Origin: Acidobacteriota bacterium
Lineage (GTDB): Bacteria; Acidobacteriota; Terriglobia; Bryobacterales; Bryobacteraceae
Assembly (NCBI GenBank): GCA_018268935.1
Contig: JAFDVS010000096.1
Coordinates: 1 to 55,499 of the forward strand
Reading direction: 5' to 3'
Length of the DNA stretch: 55,499 nucleotides
Below, in pieces: positions 34,201 through 42,888 of the stretch; positions within the stretch are counted from its first letter, which is position 1; each line of letters opens with the position of its first letter. Both the position numbers and the translations under genes were made by a program. Under the pieces are notes generated by a model, which did not search any database, had not been told where the DNA came from, and saw nothing but the letters and a program-made list of their open reading frames with translations.

Positions 34201-37200
34201 CGGCGCCGCTGCCGCCGCTGGCAGCCAGCGTCTGCACATATTGAACGCCGACGTTCGTTGCGTTGAGGGCACTGGTGACCACTGTGAGGGTATTCGAATT
34301 GGCGATGGTGAGCTGGAGCTGTTTAGTGGCCGTTAGTCCGCCTGCATCGGTCACCTGCACCGTGATGGGGTACACACCGATCTGCCCTTGCGAGGGCGAT
34401 CCGGCGAGCACACCTTGCGGCGTTAAGGTGAAGCCGGAGGGCAGAATGCCTCCCGTCACACTCCATGTGTAGGGCGTAGTGCCACCCGTCGCGGTCAGTG
34501 ACTGGGAGTATGCCACGCCCGGTGTCGCATTGGGCAGCGATGCTGTGCTGATGGCCGGCCCACCCGACGACCCGGCAATGGTGATGGTGAATTGCTTCTC
34601 GGTCTGTGCGTTCGTGCTATCCCGCAGACGGATGACGAAAGTGTAGGGACTTCCGATGGTTGTGTTCGGCGTGCCGCTGATGACGCCGGTTCCGCCGTTG
34701 AGCGACAAGCCCACCGGCAGTGCGCCCGAGGTGACGGACCAGGTAAACGGCGCCGTTCCGCCGGACCCTTGCAGTGTTTGTTGATACCCCACTCCCACGG
34801 TGCCATTGGGTAGCGATTGCGTGGTGATGGTGAGGCCGGTGGTGACCGTCAATTGGAACTGGCGCGTCGCCACGTTGGAGCCGGCGTCCTGCACACGAAC
34901 GGTGAAGGTTGCCGTTCCGGCGCTGTTCGCCGTGCCCGTCAGAGTGCCTGTGGATGAGCCGAGGCTGATGCCCGCGGGCAGCGAGCCCGCGCTGATGGAC
35001 CAGGTGAGCGGCGGTGTTCCACCCAACGTGCCTAACGCCGCGCTGTAGGCCACGCCCACGGCTGCGTTGGGCAGCACATCGGTGGTGATGCCGAACGTCA
35101 CCACTTGAATGGAGAGGTTTGCCGTGTTGGTCAGTTGATTGGCGTCGCGCACCTGGACTATGAAGTTGAATCCACCTTGCGCGGTGGGTGTGCCGGTGAT
35201 CGCCCCGGTAGTGGAGTTCAGGCTGAGACCGGTGGGGAGCGCGCCCACCGTGATGCTGAAAGTGTAAGGCGCTGTCCCACCGCTGGCCGCCACTGTGGCG
35301 GAATAGCTCTGTCCGGTTGCCGCCGCGGGCAGCGATTGGGTGGTGATGGTGAGGTTCGGCGCAATCACAGAAAGCGTGAATGGCTTTGTTGCCGCCCCGC
35401 CGCCGCTATCGGTCACTTGGATGGTGAACTGGAACGATCCTGCAGCCGTTGGCGTTCCCGTCATCGTTCCGTTGGGACTGAGATTGACGCCCGGTGGCAA
35501 AGATCCACCGATTACGGTGAAGGAATAGTTGATCCCCGTTCCTCCGCTCGCCTGCAGCGTCGCCGTATAAGAGAGGCTTTGCGAGGCATCCTGGAGCGGC
35601 GAATTGGTGGTGATGGTCAGCGGATTGGCCACCACCGAGAGGATGAACTGCTTGCTGGCGACAGTGCCTACCGAATCCGCCACCTGCACCGTGATGGTGG
35701 TTGTGGAAGTGGTGGTGGCGGTGCCGCTGAGGATGCCCGATGTGCCCAGCACGATGCCGGTGGGCAGAGCGTTGCTGCCGGCGGCCAGCGTCCAGGTGTA
35801 TCCGGATCCGCTTCCCCCGGATGCCGATAACGATGTCGTGTAGACCTGGTTCACCACTGCCTGTGGCAACGATTGCGTGGTCACCACCAGCCCTGATCCG
35901 ATCACCGTGAGCGTGAAACTGCGTGAAGCTGTGTTCTGAGCCGAATCCGTCACCTGCACCGTGAATGTTGACGATCCGACGGTGGTCGGTGCTCCCGAAA
36001 TAAGCCCGTTCGTCATCGTCAATCCGGCGGGCAGCGAGCCCGTGGTGATGAGGAATGTGTAGGGCGATGTTCCACCGCTCACCTGCAGTTGCGCCGAATA
36101 GGAAAAGTTGAGCACGGCGTTGGAGAGCGTGGTGGTGCTGATGGACAGGACGGAACTGGCGACATTCACCGTGTACTGCCGCGAGGCCGTGGCGCCGGCG
36201 AAGTCAGTGGCCATCACCGTGAAGGTGAAGTTCCCGGCCGCCGTAGGTGAGCCCGAAATCACGCCTGTTCCCGATGCCAGTGTCAAGCCGCCGGGAAGCG
36301 CACCCTGTGTCACCGTGTAGGTGAACGGCGCGGTTCCACTGCTTGCCGTGAGGGAGGCCGAATAGGAGGTGCTGAGCACGCCATTCGGCAGCGTGGTGGG
36401 ACCGAGCGATGGCGCGGCATTGATCGTGATGGATAGCTGCCTGGTGGCGGTGGTGGTTCCCGACTCTGTCGCCTGTACCGTGAACGAATAGCTGCCGGGC
36501 GTGGTGGGAATGCCACTGAGCGTTCCGTTCAATTGTCCCAAGGTGATTCCCGGAGGCAGCGAACCGATGGTGACTGCCCAGGCGAACGGCGACGTGCCGC
36601 CCGAGGTGAGCAACGTTTGGCTGTAATTCACACCCACGGTCCAATTGGGCACGGTGGTGGTGGTAATGCTGAAGCCGCTGGTTACCGTGAGGCTGAGCGA
36701 CTTGGTGATGGTGTTCGATTGCGAATCGGTCACGCGTACGGTGAACGATGTCGTGCCCGCGGTGGTGAGCAAACCGGAGAGCACGCCCGCCGTGCTCAGC
36801 GTCAATCCGCCGGGCAGCGGGCCCGTTTCCACCGTCCAGTTATAGCCGGTTCCTGAGCCACCCGTGGCCGCGAGCGTCTGATTATAGGTGGACCCCACTG
36901 ATCCGTTGGGCAACGTGGATGTCGAGATGGCGAGTGTACTGGTGCTCGTGTTGATGGTGAGCGAAAAATCCTTCTCGACAAAGTTGTTGTTGATATCGGT
37001 GACCCGCGCCTTGAAGTTTGCCGTGGTGGCCGCCGTAGGCGTACCGGAGATGACCCCGAGCGTGCTCATCTGCATGTTTGCCGGCAGAGAGCCTGTGGGC
37101 ATCGTCCAGACGTAGCTGGAACTGGCGCCGCCGGTTGCCGCCAGCGCCTGCGTGTAGGGCGAGTTCACGGTCCCCGCGGGCAGCGGAGATGCCGTCGTGA

Positions 37201-38383
37201 TGCTGAGTGCGGGGTTAATGGAAAACGGCAGGCTGACGGAGGCGGATGCGCCATTGGCATCGGTCACCTGGAAGCCCATCGATTGGGTCCCGGAAGCGGT
37301 TGGTGTTCCGGTGATGGCCCCGGTCCCCGTGTTGAAAGTGAGCCCGCTGAACAGCGTGCCGGAGGTCACCGTCCAGGTGAGCGGCGCGGTTCCGCCTGTG
37401 GCTGCCAATTGGGTGCTATAGGCGCTGCTGACAACGCCCACGGGCAGGCTGCTGGTGGTGATGGCGGGAACGCCGTTTACCGTGAGGGCAAACGTCTTGT
37501 CGGAGAACTGGGCGCCGCTGTCGGTGGCGCGTACGGTGAAACTGGCGGCGGTTGCGCCTGTGGGTGTGCCGCTGATCAGCCCGCTTGACGACAGCCCGAT
37601 TCCGTTGGGGAACGCTCCGCTGCCGGGGGCGGGCGCGTAGGTGATGGTGCCGGTGCCGCCGGTTGCTGCGAGTTGTTGGCTGTAGGCGCGTCCCAAGGTG
37701 GCCTGGGGGAGGGGAGAGCTGGTGCTGATCGTCGGCCCGCTGCCTGCGTTCACGGTGAGAGAGTAAGTTCGGCTGGTGACGAATTGCGGTGTACTGCTGT
37801 CACCGACGGTCACGACGATGCCTGTGGTTGTCCCGGCACTGGTAGGCGTGCCACTGATCAGGCCAGTGGAGGTGTTGATGGTGAGGTTTGCCGGTAATCC
37901 TGTGGCGCTGTAGGTGTAAGGGCCGGCGCCGCCTGTGGCCGTGACCTGTTGCGAATACGCTTGACCGGCCGTCGCATTGGGCAACGATGCCGGGGTGAAG
38001 GTGAGTTCCGGCAGAACGGTCAGTGTGAAGCCCTTTGTCGTCGTGCTGGGTGTTGGAATCGTGCTATCCGTGGCCCGGATGCTGACACTGAAAGGGCTGC
38101 CAACCGTCGAGATAGGTGTGCCGCTCAGCGTCCCGCTCCCAAACGAGACTCCCGTGGGCAACGCCTGACCGGCCGGGAACATGTCGAGCGTAATCGGAGC
38201 CGTTCCACCCGTTGTGGTGAACGTCACTGAATAGGACCGGTTCACCATTGCCGGAGGCAGCGTCGAATTCGTGATCGTCAACTGCGCGAAGCCCGGCACA
38301 GCCAAGCCAAAAAACAACGCCGCCCAAACGCATGCTCCGCCGCACGTTGCGCGTTTCCCGGAAAAACAATCGTCTGGCTGCAT
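31229..38383 (-). CDS. Giant exported protein with 24 putative-Ig (He_PIG) repeats
   Basis: The 2384-residue protein starts with a signal peptide (ending GLAVPGFAQ). It continues with 24 tandem beta-sandwich repeats of about 85 residues. Each opens like LTITTxSLPxAxxGxxYSxx, has SGGTAPYTWS-like and LPxGLxLxxxTGxISGTPT-like segments, and ends FTVQVTDSxGxxAT. This is the He_PIG/putative-Ig family found in bacterial surface proteins. A different, unrepeated C-terminal region of about 280 residues follows (VIRSVTARRVASGLEVVITG). The start codon overlaps the upstream stop as TAATG and has no Shine-Dalgarno, so it depends on coupling. Adhesion or matrix structure is inferred from the fold. Confidence 0.9.
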   Translation of the reverse strand: MQPDDCFSGKRATCGGACVWAALFFGLAVPGFAQLTITNSTLPPAMVNRSYSVTFTTTGGTAPITLDMFPAGQALPTGVSFGSGTLSGTPISTVGSPFSVSIRATDSTIPTPSTTTKGFTLTVLPELTFTPASLPNATAGQAYSQQVTATGGAGPYTYSATGLPANLTINTSTGLISGTPTSAGTTTGIVVTVGDSSTPQFVTSRTYSLTVNAGSGPTISTSSPLPQATLGRAYSQQLAATGGTGTITYAPAPGSGAFPNGIGLSSSGLISGTPTGATAASFTVRATDSGAQFSDKTFALTVNGVPAITTSSLPVGVVSSAYSTQLAATGGTAPLTWTVTSGTLFSGLTFNTGTGAITGTPTASGTQSMGFQVTDANGASASVSLPFSINPALSITTASPLPAGTVNSPYTQALAATGGASSSYVWTMPTGSLPANMQMSTLGVISGTPTAATTANFKARVTDINNNFVEKDFSLTINTSTSTLAISTSTLPNGSVGSTYNQTLAATGGSGTGYNWTVETGPLPGGLTLSTAGVLSGLLTTAGTTSFTVRVTDSQSNTITKSLSLTVTSGFSITTTTVPNWTVGVNYSQTLLTSGGTSPFAWAVTIGSLPPGITLGQLNGTLSGIPTTPGSYSFTVQATESGTTTATRQLSITINAAPSLGPTTLPNGVLSTSYSASLTASSGTAPFTYTVTQGALPGGLTLASGTGVISGSPTAAGNFTFTVMATDFAGATASRQYTVNVASSVLSISTTTLSNAVLNFSYSAQLQVSGGTSPYTFLITTGSLPAGLTMTNGLISGAPTTVGSSTFTVQVTDSAQNTASRSFTLTVIGSGLVVTTQSLPQAVVNQVYTTSLSASGGSGSGYTWTLAAGSNALPTGIVLGTSGILSGTATTTSTTTITVQVADSVGTVASKQFILSVVANPLTITTNSPLQDASQSLSYTATLQASGGTGINYSFTVIGGSLPPGVNLSPNGTMTGTPTAAGSFQFTIQVTDSGGGAATKPFTLSVIAPNLTITTQSLPAAATGQSYSATVAASGGTAPYTFSITVGALPTGLSLNSTTGAITGTPTAQGGFNFIVQVRDANQLTNTANLSIQVVTFGITTDVLPNAAVGVAYSAALGTLGGTPPLTWSISAGSLPAGISLGSSTGTLTGTANSAGTATFTVRVQDAGSNVATRQFQLTVTTGLTITTQSLPNGTVGVGYQQTLQGSGGTAPFTWSVTSGALPVGLSLNGGTGVISGTPNTTIGSPYTFVIRLRDSTNAQTEKQFTITIAGSSGGPAISTASLPNATPGVAYSQSLTATGGTTPYTWSVTGGILPSGFTLTPQGVLAGSPSQGQIGVYPITVQVTDAGGLTATKQLQLTIANSNTLTVVTSALNATNVGVQYVQTLAASGGSGAGYIWQLAAGSGSLPPGLNMSSNGVISGTALTAGSFNFTVQVNDSAGATATRQLSITVTAVLTVATTSVPNATLNATYPAYSLQAVGGTGNYNWLVIGGALPQGLSLTPSGVLTGIPTVTGTFNFTVRLTDTQTSNTATKDLSITVQAGGTLSITTESVPAVGLGIAYVFAFQAVGGQAPYTWTVVNGALPQGLTLATNGVLSGTTAATGTYPITLQVRDNLNLTTQKLFSIPVGSSGLTILTPSLPAATLNNTYTFALAASGGTAPYTWSILSGQLPTGMSLTPNTGVMTGTPTAAGTYTLFFQVADNTGATTNKSLTLQVIAGLTINTTSLANGQTGVSYNQTLSASGGVNTGFVWSIISGSLPQGLTLSTAGVISGVPAVNGTSTFTVQVTDGAGATATRQLSIQIGAALTISPDTLPGGSVGTAYSQALTASGATGALTWSVSSGALPGGVTLGAGTGLLSGTPTAAGSFNFTVRVQDANNAAATKAYSVVIGEGLTITTASPLPAASENVAYSQTLATAGGTAPFSWSLSVGSLPPGLTLNTNSGVISGTPTTAGNYSFIVQVRDARQVSGQKAFTLLVGGRIAITTPATLPNATIRTPYSETLIAAAGIGPYTWSLAPGGIPPLGMTVDRDGVLSGTPTNAGTFTFTVQVTDSAGASASRTFTLTVQQALSITTASPLPAAIAGSAYAQAMAAAGGLAPYTWSLASGALPAGISLSQTGILSGTPTASGTFTFAVQVVDSNRATVSSTYSMIVRLPSAPVFTITGLPETITPAQQPRLTLGIGAAYPVPITGTLTMTFTPDATNPADDPAVAFSSGGRTLNFTVPANATDAQLPPGFAMQTGTVSGEIKLALTLRASGTDITPSPAPTVVGRVAKAAPVIRSVTARRVASGLEVVITGFSTTRDISSATFRFSPAPGSSLQTSELTVQLTDGARTWYQSEGSRAFGSQFTLTQQFNVQGDTSAIASVSVTLTNTSGTSAAGTANF

Positions 38384-39000
38384 TATCTGGGAGGCCCGAA
38401 GCTCGATCCGCCTGCGGAAATCGACGTCCCTGTGGGTGTCGTTGTGGTAGAACCCTTATTGCCGCCGCGCGTTACGCCCACTGCCACACCCGCCGCAGCT
38501 CCGCCGAGGATCGCCACCAGCAGCGCGGTTTTTCCCCCGCCGCCGGACGCCTTCTGCGGCGCCGCATTTGTCTGCCCGATCGCCACGCGCACGGTTTGCC
38601 CGGCATGTACCGCGCTGACCCGGATCTGGAATTGGCCCACTACGTTGTTGGGCTTCATGCCTCGGGCGATGGCGACGCCATCCGGCCCCGTGGTCACGGT
38701 CATGGAATTGCCGGTGGGGAAAAGTCCGCTTGCGCCCAGATCGGGCGTGGTGAAAGTGACCTGGGCTCCCGCCACCGGGCGGCCTGCCGTGTCGGTAACA
38801 ATGATAACCGGGTCCTTGGCCTGCTGCGTGCGGATGTTGTTCAGAGCGCCGTCGCCCTCCCGCACGGTGACCTTGATAGCCGGGGGAGCCCCCGCGCCAG
38901 CCTGCGCCCAAACCGGCGTCTGCTGAATGGTGAGTAGCACTGCCGCCAACACCGCCGTTATCTGACGGGCCGGCAGGGAGTGTGCTTTCGTGGGAATCAT
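38383..39000 (-). CDS. Exported Big-1-like Ig-domain protein with C-terminal glycine-rich helix
   Basis: The 205-residue protein has a signal peptide (ending TPVWAQAG). One invasin-type Ig domain occupies residues 40-140 (VIIVTDTAGRPVAGAQVTFT). A glycine/alanine-rich hydrophobic helix follows (TALLVAILGGAAAGVAVGV), then a Thr/Ser/Gly tail. The ATG at 39000 has AGGAGG 5-6 nt upstream. Its stop overlaps the giant repeat protein's start (TAATG), so the two are made at a fixed ratio and probably work together at the surface, this one perhaps as an anchor or partner. Confidence 0.85.
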   Translation of the reverse strand: MIPTKAHSLPARQITAVLAAVLLTIQQTPVWAQAGAGAPPAIKVTVREGDGALNNIRTQQAKDPVIIVTDTAGRPVAGAQVTFTTPDLGASGLFPTGNSMTVTTGPDGVAIARGMKPNNVVGQFQIRVSAVHAGQTVRVAIGQTNAAPQKASGGGGKTALLVAILGGAAAGVAVGVTRGGNKGSTTTTPTGTSISAGGSSFGPPR

Positions 39001-39071
39001 GACTTCCTCCTGGCGCGCGCCGCCGGCGCCGCCATTCGAACCTGTACGTGGGGCCAGTACGGTTTGCCCCG

Positions 39072-39077
39072 ATTATA
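39072..39077 (-). promoter_or_regulatory. TATAAT upstream of the Ig-protein operon
   Basis: On the minus strand TATAAT (39077-39072) would give a leader of about 65 nt before the ATG at 39000. No consensus -35 lies 17 nt upstream. It is in the 148-bp divergent gap where the GC skew also changes sign. Confidence 0.4.
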
Positions 39078-39148
39078 CCGCAAGTCCGTAGTCCTCTATC
39101 CAGGTTCCTTCCTATACCCTCCGTTTATGTTACTGTCGAAGTACGCCT

Positions 39149-41017
39149 ATGATGCCGGCGCAAAGCAGGATCGATGCAGGCATCTGGAGTGTTCCGGGGT
39201 ATTCGATCGTTATCGAGTATTCACGCCCGGTGCTCAAGGGGATCCTGAAACATACAGTCGAGGGGTTTGACGCATACCTCGCCGGTGGCTATGAGGTCGG
39301 GGGAGTTCTGTTCGGCGAGCATTCGGGCAATGTTGTCCGGATTCAGGCCTTCCGCCCCTTCCCGCTGGAGCCGCCCCGCCCGACTTTCGTCATCTCCGAA
39401 GCCGATGGCAACCGCCTCACCGACCTGATGCAGCGCTCGCGCCGCGACGCCGAACTGGCTTCGATGGAAGTGGTTGGCTGGTATCATTCGCACACCCGCA
39501 GCGAGATCTTCCTTTCCGAGTCCGACACGGAAATCTACGACCGCTACTTTCCGGAACCGTGGCAGGTAGCCATGGTGCTGCGTCCCAGCACCGATGAGCC
39601 CATTTCCATCGGCTTCTTCTTCCGTGAAGACGACGGCTTCATTCGCACCGATCAAAGCTACAAGGAGTTTGCCGCCGATTCCCCCACCGCGCGTCCCATT
39701 CACCGGCCGGAGCCGCCATGGGTGGCCGGGCCATCGGGTGAAGTGGAGGAATTCATCCCGCCGGCGCCGGCGGCGGAGCCTGAGCCGGAACCGGAAGTTC
39801 GTTATGAGCCGGCCGCCGAGCCAGCTCCCGCGAGCCGCCGTAGTGTGATCCTGGCCTGGAGCTTCTTCGTCATCGCTTTGTTTGCCCTGGCCGGCAGTGC
39901 GTACAATTACCTCGTCCTCGACCAGCCCACTGAGCCGCTGGGGTTGACGCTGGCGCCTTCGGGAAGCGAATTGGTGGTGCGCTGGACCCCATCGAATCCC
40001 GTGTTCCGCGAAGCCGCCGATGCCACCCTGCTCATCACCGATGGGCGCAATCGCGTATCCGTTCCGTTGCTCAACCGCAAGACTCCGTTTCATTCCTATA
40101 AGCCGCAGACGGACCGGGTGGATGTGCGCCTGCTGTTGAAACTCTCCTGGGGCCGCACGCGCACCGATGCAGCCACCTATTTGCGCCATCCGGATATCGG
40201 CAAGCCTTCACCGGAATTGGCGCAGGCCCGCGCCAATCTGGCAAAGGCGGAAGCGGAAGCCGCGGCCGTTCGCTCCGAGGTGTCGGACCAGGCGGCCGAG
40301 AACGCCCGCATCCAGAACCGGATGGATGAGATTCAGCACCTGCGCAAGCAATTGGCGGAGGCGCGGAAACCGAAGACGCTGGTGCTGCCGCCAGCGCGGG
40401 AGCGGCGTCCGGCCGCGGCGAAGGATTTGCCTTCGGCGCCGGAGATTGCCGTGCGCGGGGCCGTTCCGTTGCCGCCGCAGGCGGATCTGCAGTTGCGTCC
40501 GCCGGTGGAAGCGCCGAAGCCTGCCGCCGCTCCGCCTCCCCCTCCGGTTGCTGTGCGGCCGGCAGCCACAGCGCCCGCTGTAGTGACGCCGAAGCCGGTT
40601 CCCGCGGCTCCCGTATTCCCAACTGCGGCGCCAGTAACTTCCGGTTCCGGACGCATCCTTTGGACAGGCGATTTGCCCAAGGGCGCGACGCTCCAGATCG
40701 ACGGCCGCCAGGCGAGCCGCGGATTCGTGAACAGCGAATTGCCTGCTTCCTCGCGCATCGGCGCCTACCCGGCGGAACTCACCAATGACGGGCTGAAGGT
40801 TTACACGGGCAATCCGCGCTATGCCCAGGCGCCGCGGGTCGAGCCTGCCAGCGCCGCCAACGGCTGGCAGAAGACGCAGTATGTCTACGATCCCAAGGCG
40901 CTGCGCGATTTGATTGTGGAACAGATGCCGGGGCAGCAGGATCCACGCAAGCTGGTGCTACGCGCCGGACGCCGCCTCTCCGTCATCGTTATTGAATGGC
41001 AGGTCCCGACGCCGTGA
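39149..41017 (+). CDS. Membrane-anchored JAMM/MPN+ metalloprotease-like protein
   Basis: The 622-residue protein has an N-terminal JAB/MPN domain (residues about 17-165) with a complete JAMM site: Glu49 in GYEVGGVLFGE, and His113-Ser-His115, seven residues, Ser123-x2-Asp126 (HSHTRSEIFLSESD). A Pro/Glu-rich linker (about 185-230) and one membrane helix (232-252) follow. The rest is about 370 residues with a fibronectin-like segment, a coiled coil (about 345-415), a Pro/Ala-rich stretch and a C-terminal beta domain. The start is an ATGATG with no clear Shine-Dalgarno. The protease domain faces the cytoplasm if the helix runs N-in. It is followed with overlap by a TPR gene. Confidence 0.82.
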   Translation: MMPAQSRIDAGIWSVPGYSIVIEYSRPVLKGILKHTVEGFDAYLAGGYEVGGVLFGEHSGNVVRIQAFRPFPLEPPRPTFVISEADGNRLTDLMQRSRRDAELASMEVVGWYHSHTRSEIFLSESDTEIYDRYFPEPWQVAMVLRPSTDEPISIGFFFREDDGFIRTDQSYKEFAADSPTARPIHRPEPPWVAGPSGEVEEFIPPAPAAEPEPEPEVRYEPAAEPAPASRRSVILAWSFFVIALFALAGSAYNYLVLDQPTEPLGLTLAPSGSELVVRWTPSNPVFREAADATLLITDGRNRVSVPLLNRKTPFHSYKPQTDRVDVRLLLKLSWGRTRTDAATYLRHPDIGKPSPELAQARANLAKAEAEAAAVRSEVSDQAAENARIQNRMDEIQHLRKQLAEARKPKTLVLPPARERRPAAAKDLPSAPEIAVRGAVPLPPQADLQLRPPVEAPKPAAAPPPPPVAVRPAATAPAVVTPKPVPAAPVFPTAAPVTSGSGRILWTGDLPKGATLQIDGRQASRGFVNSELPASSRIGAYPAELTNDGLKVYTGNPRYAQAPRVEPASAANGWQKTQYVYDPKALRDLIVEQMPGQQDPRKLVLRAGRRLSVIVIEWQVPTP

Positions 41018-42879
41018 TTGCCCTTCTGCTGCTCGTTTTGAGTTTGCCGGCCTTGGTGCCGGCGCAGCGTCCGGATGCGCGCAAAGCAGAGGAGTCCTTC
41101 AGCCAGGCGCGCCGGCTCGAAATCTCCCAGCAATCCGAAGCCGCCATCCAGAAGTTCTCCGAGGCGATCCGCCTTGTGCCCGATTTCGCCGCCGCCTATC
41201 GGCACCGCGGGCGGTTACACGCCAAGTTGGGCCATTTGGACGAAGCGCTTTCCGATCTCAATCAGGCGGTTCGCCTGCAGAGTGACGATGCCGAGGCGTA
41301 TCAGCTTCGCGGAGAATTGCTGCTGGCCCGCAACGAACACGAAAGGGCGGCTAAGGATTTTGACCAGGCGCTTGCACTCAAGCGCGAACGCCCGGAAGTA
41401 TATGCGGGCAGGGCCTCGGCGTATCAGGGCTTACGGCAGTATCGCCGGGCGCTCGACGACTACACGCAAGCCATCCGCCTCAAACCGAACTACGGGCCGT
41501 ATTGGAAGGAACGGGCGCAGGTGCAGGCCAAGTTGAGTAACGACAACGATGCCATTGAGGATCTCACCCGCGCCCTGCAGATTGACGGAAACCTCACGGA
41601 TGCGCTGCTCGACCGAGGCTTCCTCTACGGGCAGACCGGCGATTTCGCCAAGGCCATCGCCGATTTCGACCGTGCCTTGTCCATTGACCCGAAGCTCGCC
41701 CGGGCCTATGGGCTACGTGCCGAAGCAAGGCGCCATCGCAACGAGCCGCAGAAGGCCATCGAGGATTACACGCGCGCCATTGCGCTCGATGCCAACAACG
41801 TCGAACTGTACCTCGCCCGCGCTTCCACGCATATCAGCTTGAAGCAGTTTGAGCAGGCGCTGGCCGATCGCGAACGCGCCGTCCAATTGAGCCCGCAGTA
41901 TGCCGAAGCGTATGTTGCCCGCGGCGGATCGTTTCATCTATTGGGGCAGCACGAGAAGGGACTTGCCGATCGCTCCGAGGCGATTCGTCTCAAGCCCGGG
42001 CTACCCGAAGCCTGGCACGCCCGCGGCAGCGCCTACTATCTGCTCGGCGACTTCGATAAGGCAGTAGCCGATCTGGAGGAGGCGGTGCGGCTCAATCCGA
42101 ACTACGGCGAGGCGGCGGAAGTGCTGTTTCACGCCCGGCAGAAGCGCGAGGAAAAGCGCGTCGCTTCGCTGCGCCTGCCCGCTCCAGCGCCGGCCCCTGA
42201 GCCGCCGAAGGCTGAGCCTGAGCCTGCGAAGCCCGAGCCGGCGAAACAAGAACCCGATCCTCCCAAAGCCGCGGCACCGCCAAAGGACTCACCCGATCCG
42301 AAGCTCGCTGAATCGCACCACAAGCTCGGCCGCCTCTATTTGCAGGATGGCCGGTATGAACAGGCGGAAGCCGAGTTGAGCACCGCACTCGCCCTCAATC
42401 CCAAGCACGCGATGGCACTCAATGCCCGCGGCTTCGCGCGCCTGCAACGCAAGCAGTACGGATCGGCATTGCAGGACTTCGAAGCCGCGCTCGCAGTGCA
42501 GCCGGAATACGACAACGCACGCCAGAATCGCGATGCGGCGTTGCGTGCCCTGCGCCGTCCGGTGGAAGCAGCGCCGCCACCGAAGCCTGCCACTCCCGCG
42601 CCAAAGGCCAACGCCGCCGAAGCCGAAGCACTCCACAAGCGCGCCCGGGCGCTGATGGAGAAAGGCGATTTCGAACAGGCCACCGTCGCCCTCAGCGACG
42701 CTCTGGCCATGAACCCGCGACATGCGATGGCGCTCAACGCGCGCGGCTTCTGCTACATGGCCCGCCGCAAGTACAAAGAAGCCATCGCTGATTTCGACGA
42801 AGCCATCCGTCTGCGCCCCGATTACGCCAACGCCATCGCCAATCGCGAAGCGGCGCGCAAGGCGCTCGACAAGCACTGA
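40996..42879 (+). CDS. Exported TPR-repeat protein
   Basis: The 627-residue protein has about 13 TPR units: nine or so in residues 28-380, then a Pro/Glu/Lys-rich linker (PAPEPPKAEPEPAKPEP), two more units, a second Pro/Ala linker and a final pair. A hydrophobic leader (VIALLLLVLSLPALVPAQ) indicates export. ATG 40996 overlaps the JAMM gene by 22 nt. An alternative GTG at 41014 (GTGA overlap of 4 nt, AGGT upstream) gives the leader a cleaner start and may be the real one. Overlap implies joint translation with the JAMM protein. Confidence 0.85.
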   Translation: MAGPDAVIALLLLVLSLPALVPAQRPDARKAEESFSQARRLEISQQSEAAIQKFSEAIRLVPDFAAAYRHRGRLHAKLGHLDEALSDLNQAVRLQSDDAEAYQLRGELLLARNEHERAAKDFDQALALKRERPEVYAGRASAYQGLRQYRRALDDYTQAIRLKPNYGPYWKERAQVQAKLSNDNDAIEDLTRALQIDGNLTDALLDRGFLYGQTGDFAKAIADFDRALSIDPKLARAYGLRAEARRHRNEPQKAIEDYTRAIALDANNVELYLARASTHISLKQFEQALADRERAVQLSPQYAEAYVARGGSFHLLGQHEKGLADRSEAIRLKPGLPEAWHARGSAYYLLGDFDKAVADLEEAVRLNPNYGEAAEVLFHARQKREEKRVASLRLPAPAPAPEPPKAEPEPAKPEPAKQEPDPPKAAAPPKDSPDPKLAESHHKLGRLYLQDGRYEQAEAELSTALALNPKHAMALNARGFARLQRKQYGSALQDFEAALAVQPEYDNARQNRDAALRALRRPVEAAPPPKPATPAPKANAAEAEALHKRARALMEKGDFEQATVALSDALAMNPRHAMALNARGFCYMARRKYKEAIADFDEAIRLRPDYANAIANREAARKALDKH

Positions 42880-42888
42880 TCTCGCGAA

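Noticed and set aside
31229..38383. CRISPR or satellite repeats in the 7-kb repeat region
   Set aside because: The repeats are about 255 nt long, coding and only similar at protein level; there are no identical direct repeats with spacers.
39108..39135. A dif (XerCD) site in the gap where the skew flips
   Set aside because: Only one arm looks right (TTATGTTA at 39125-39132). The other arm matches the consensus at about two of eleven bases.
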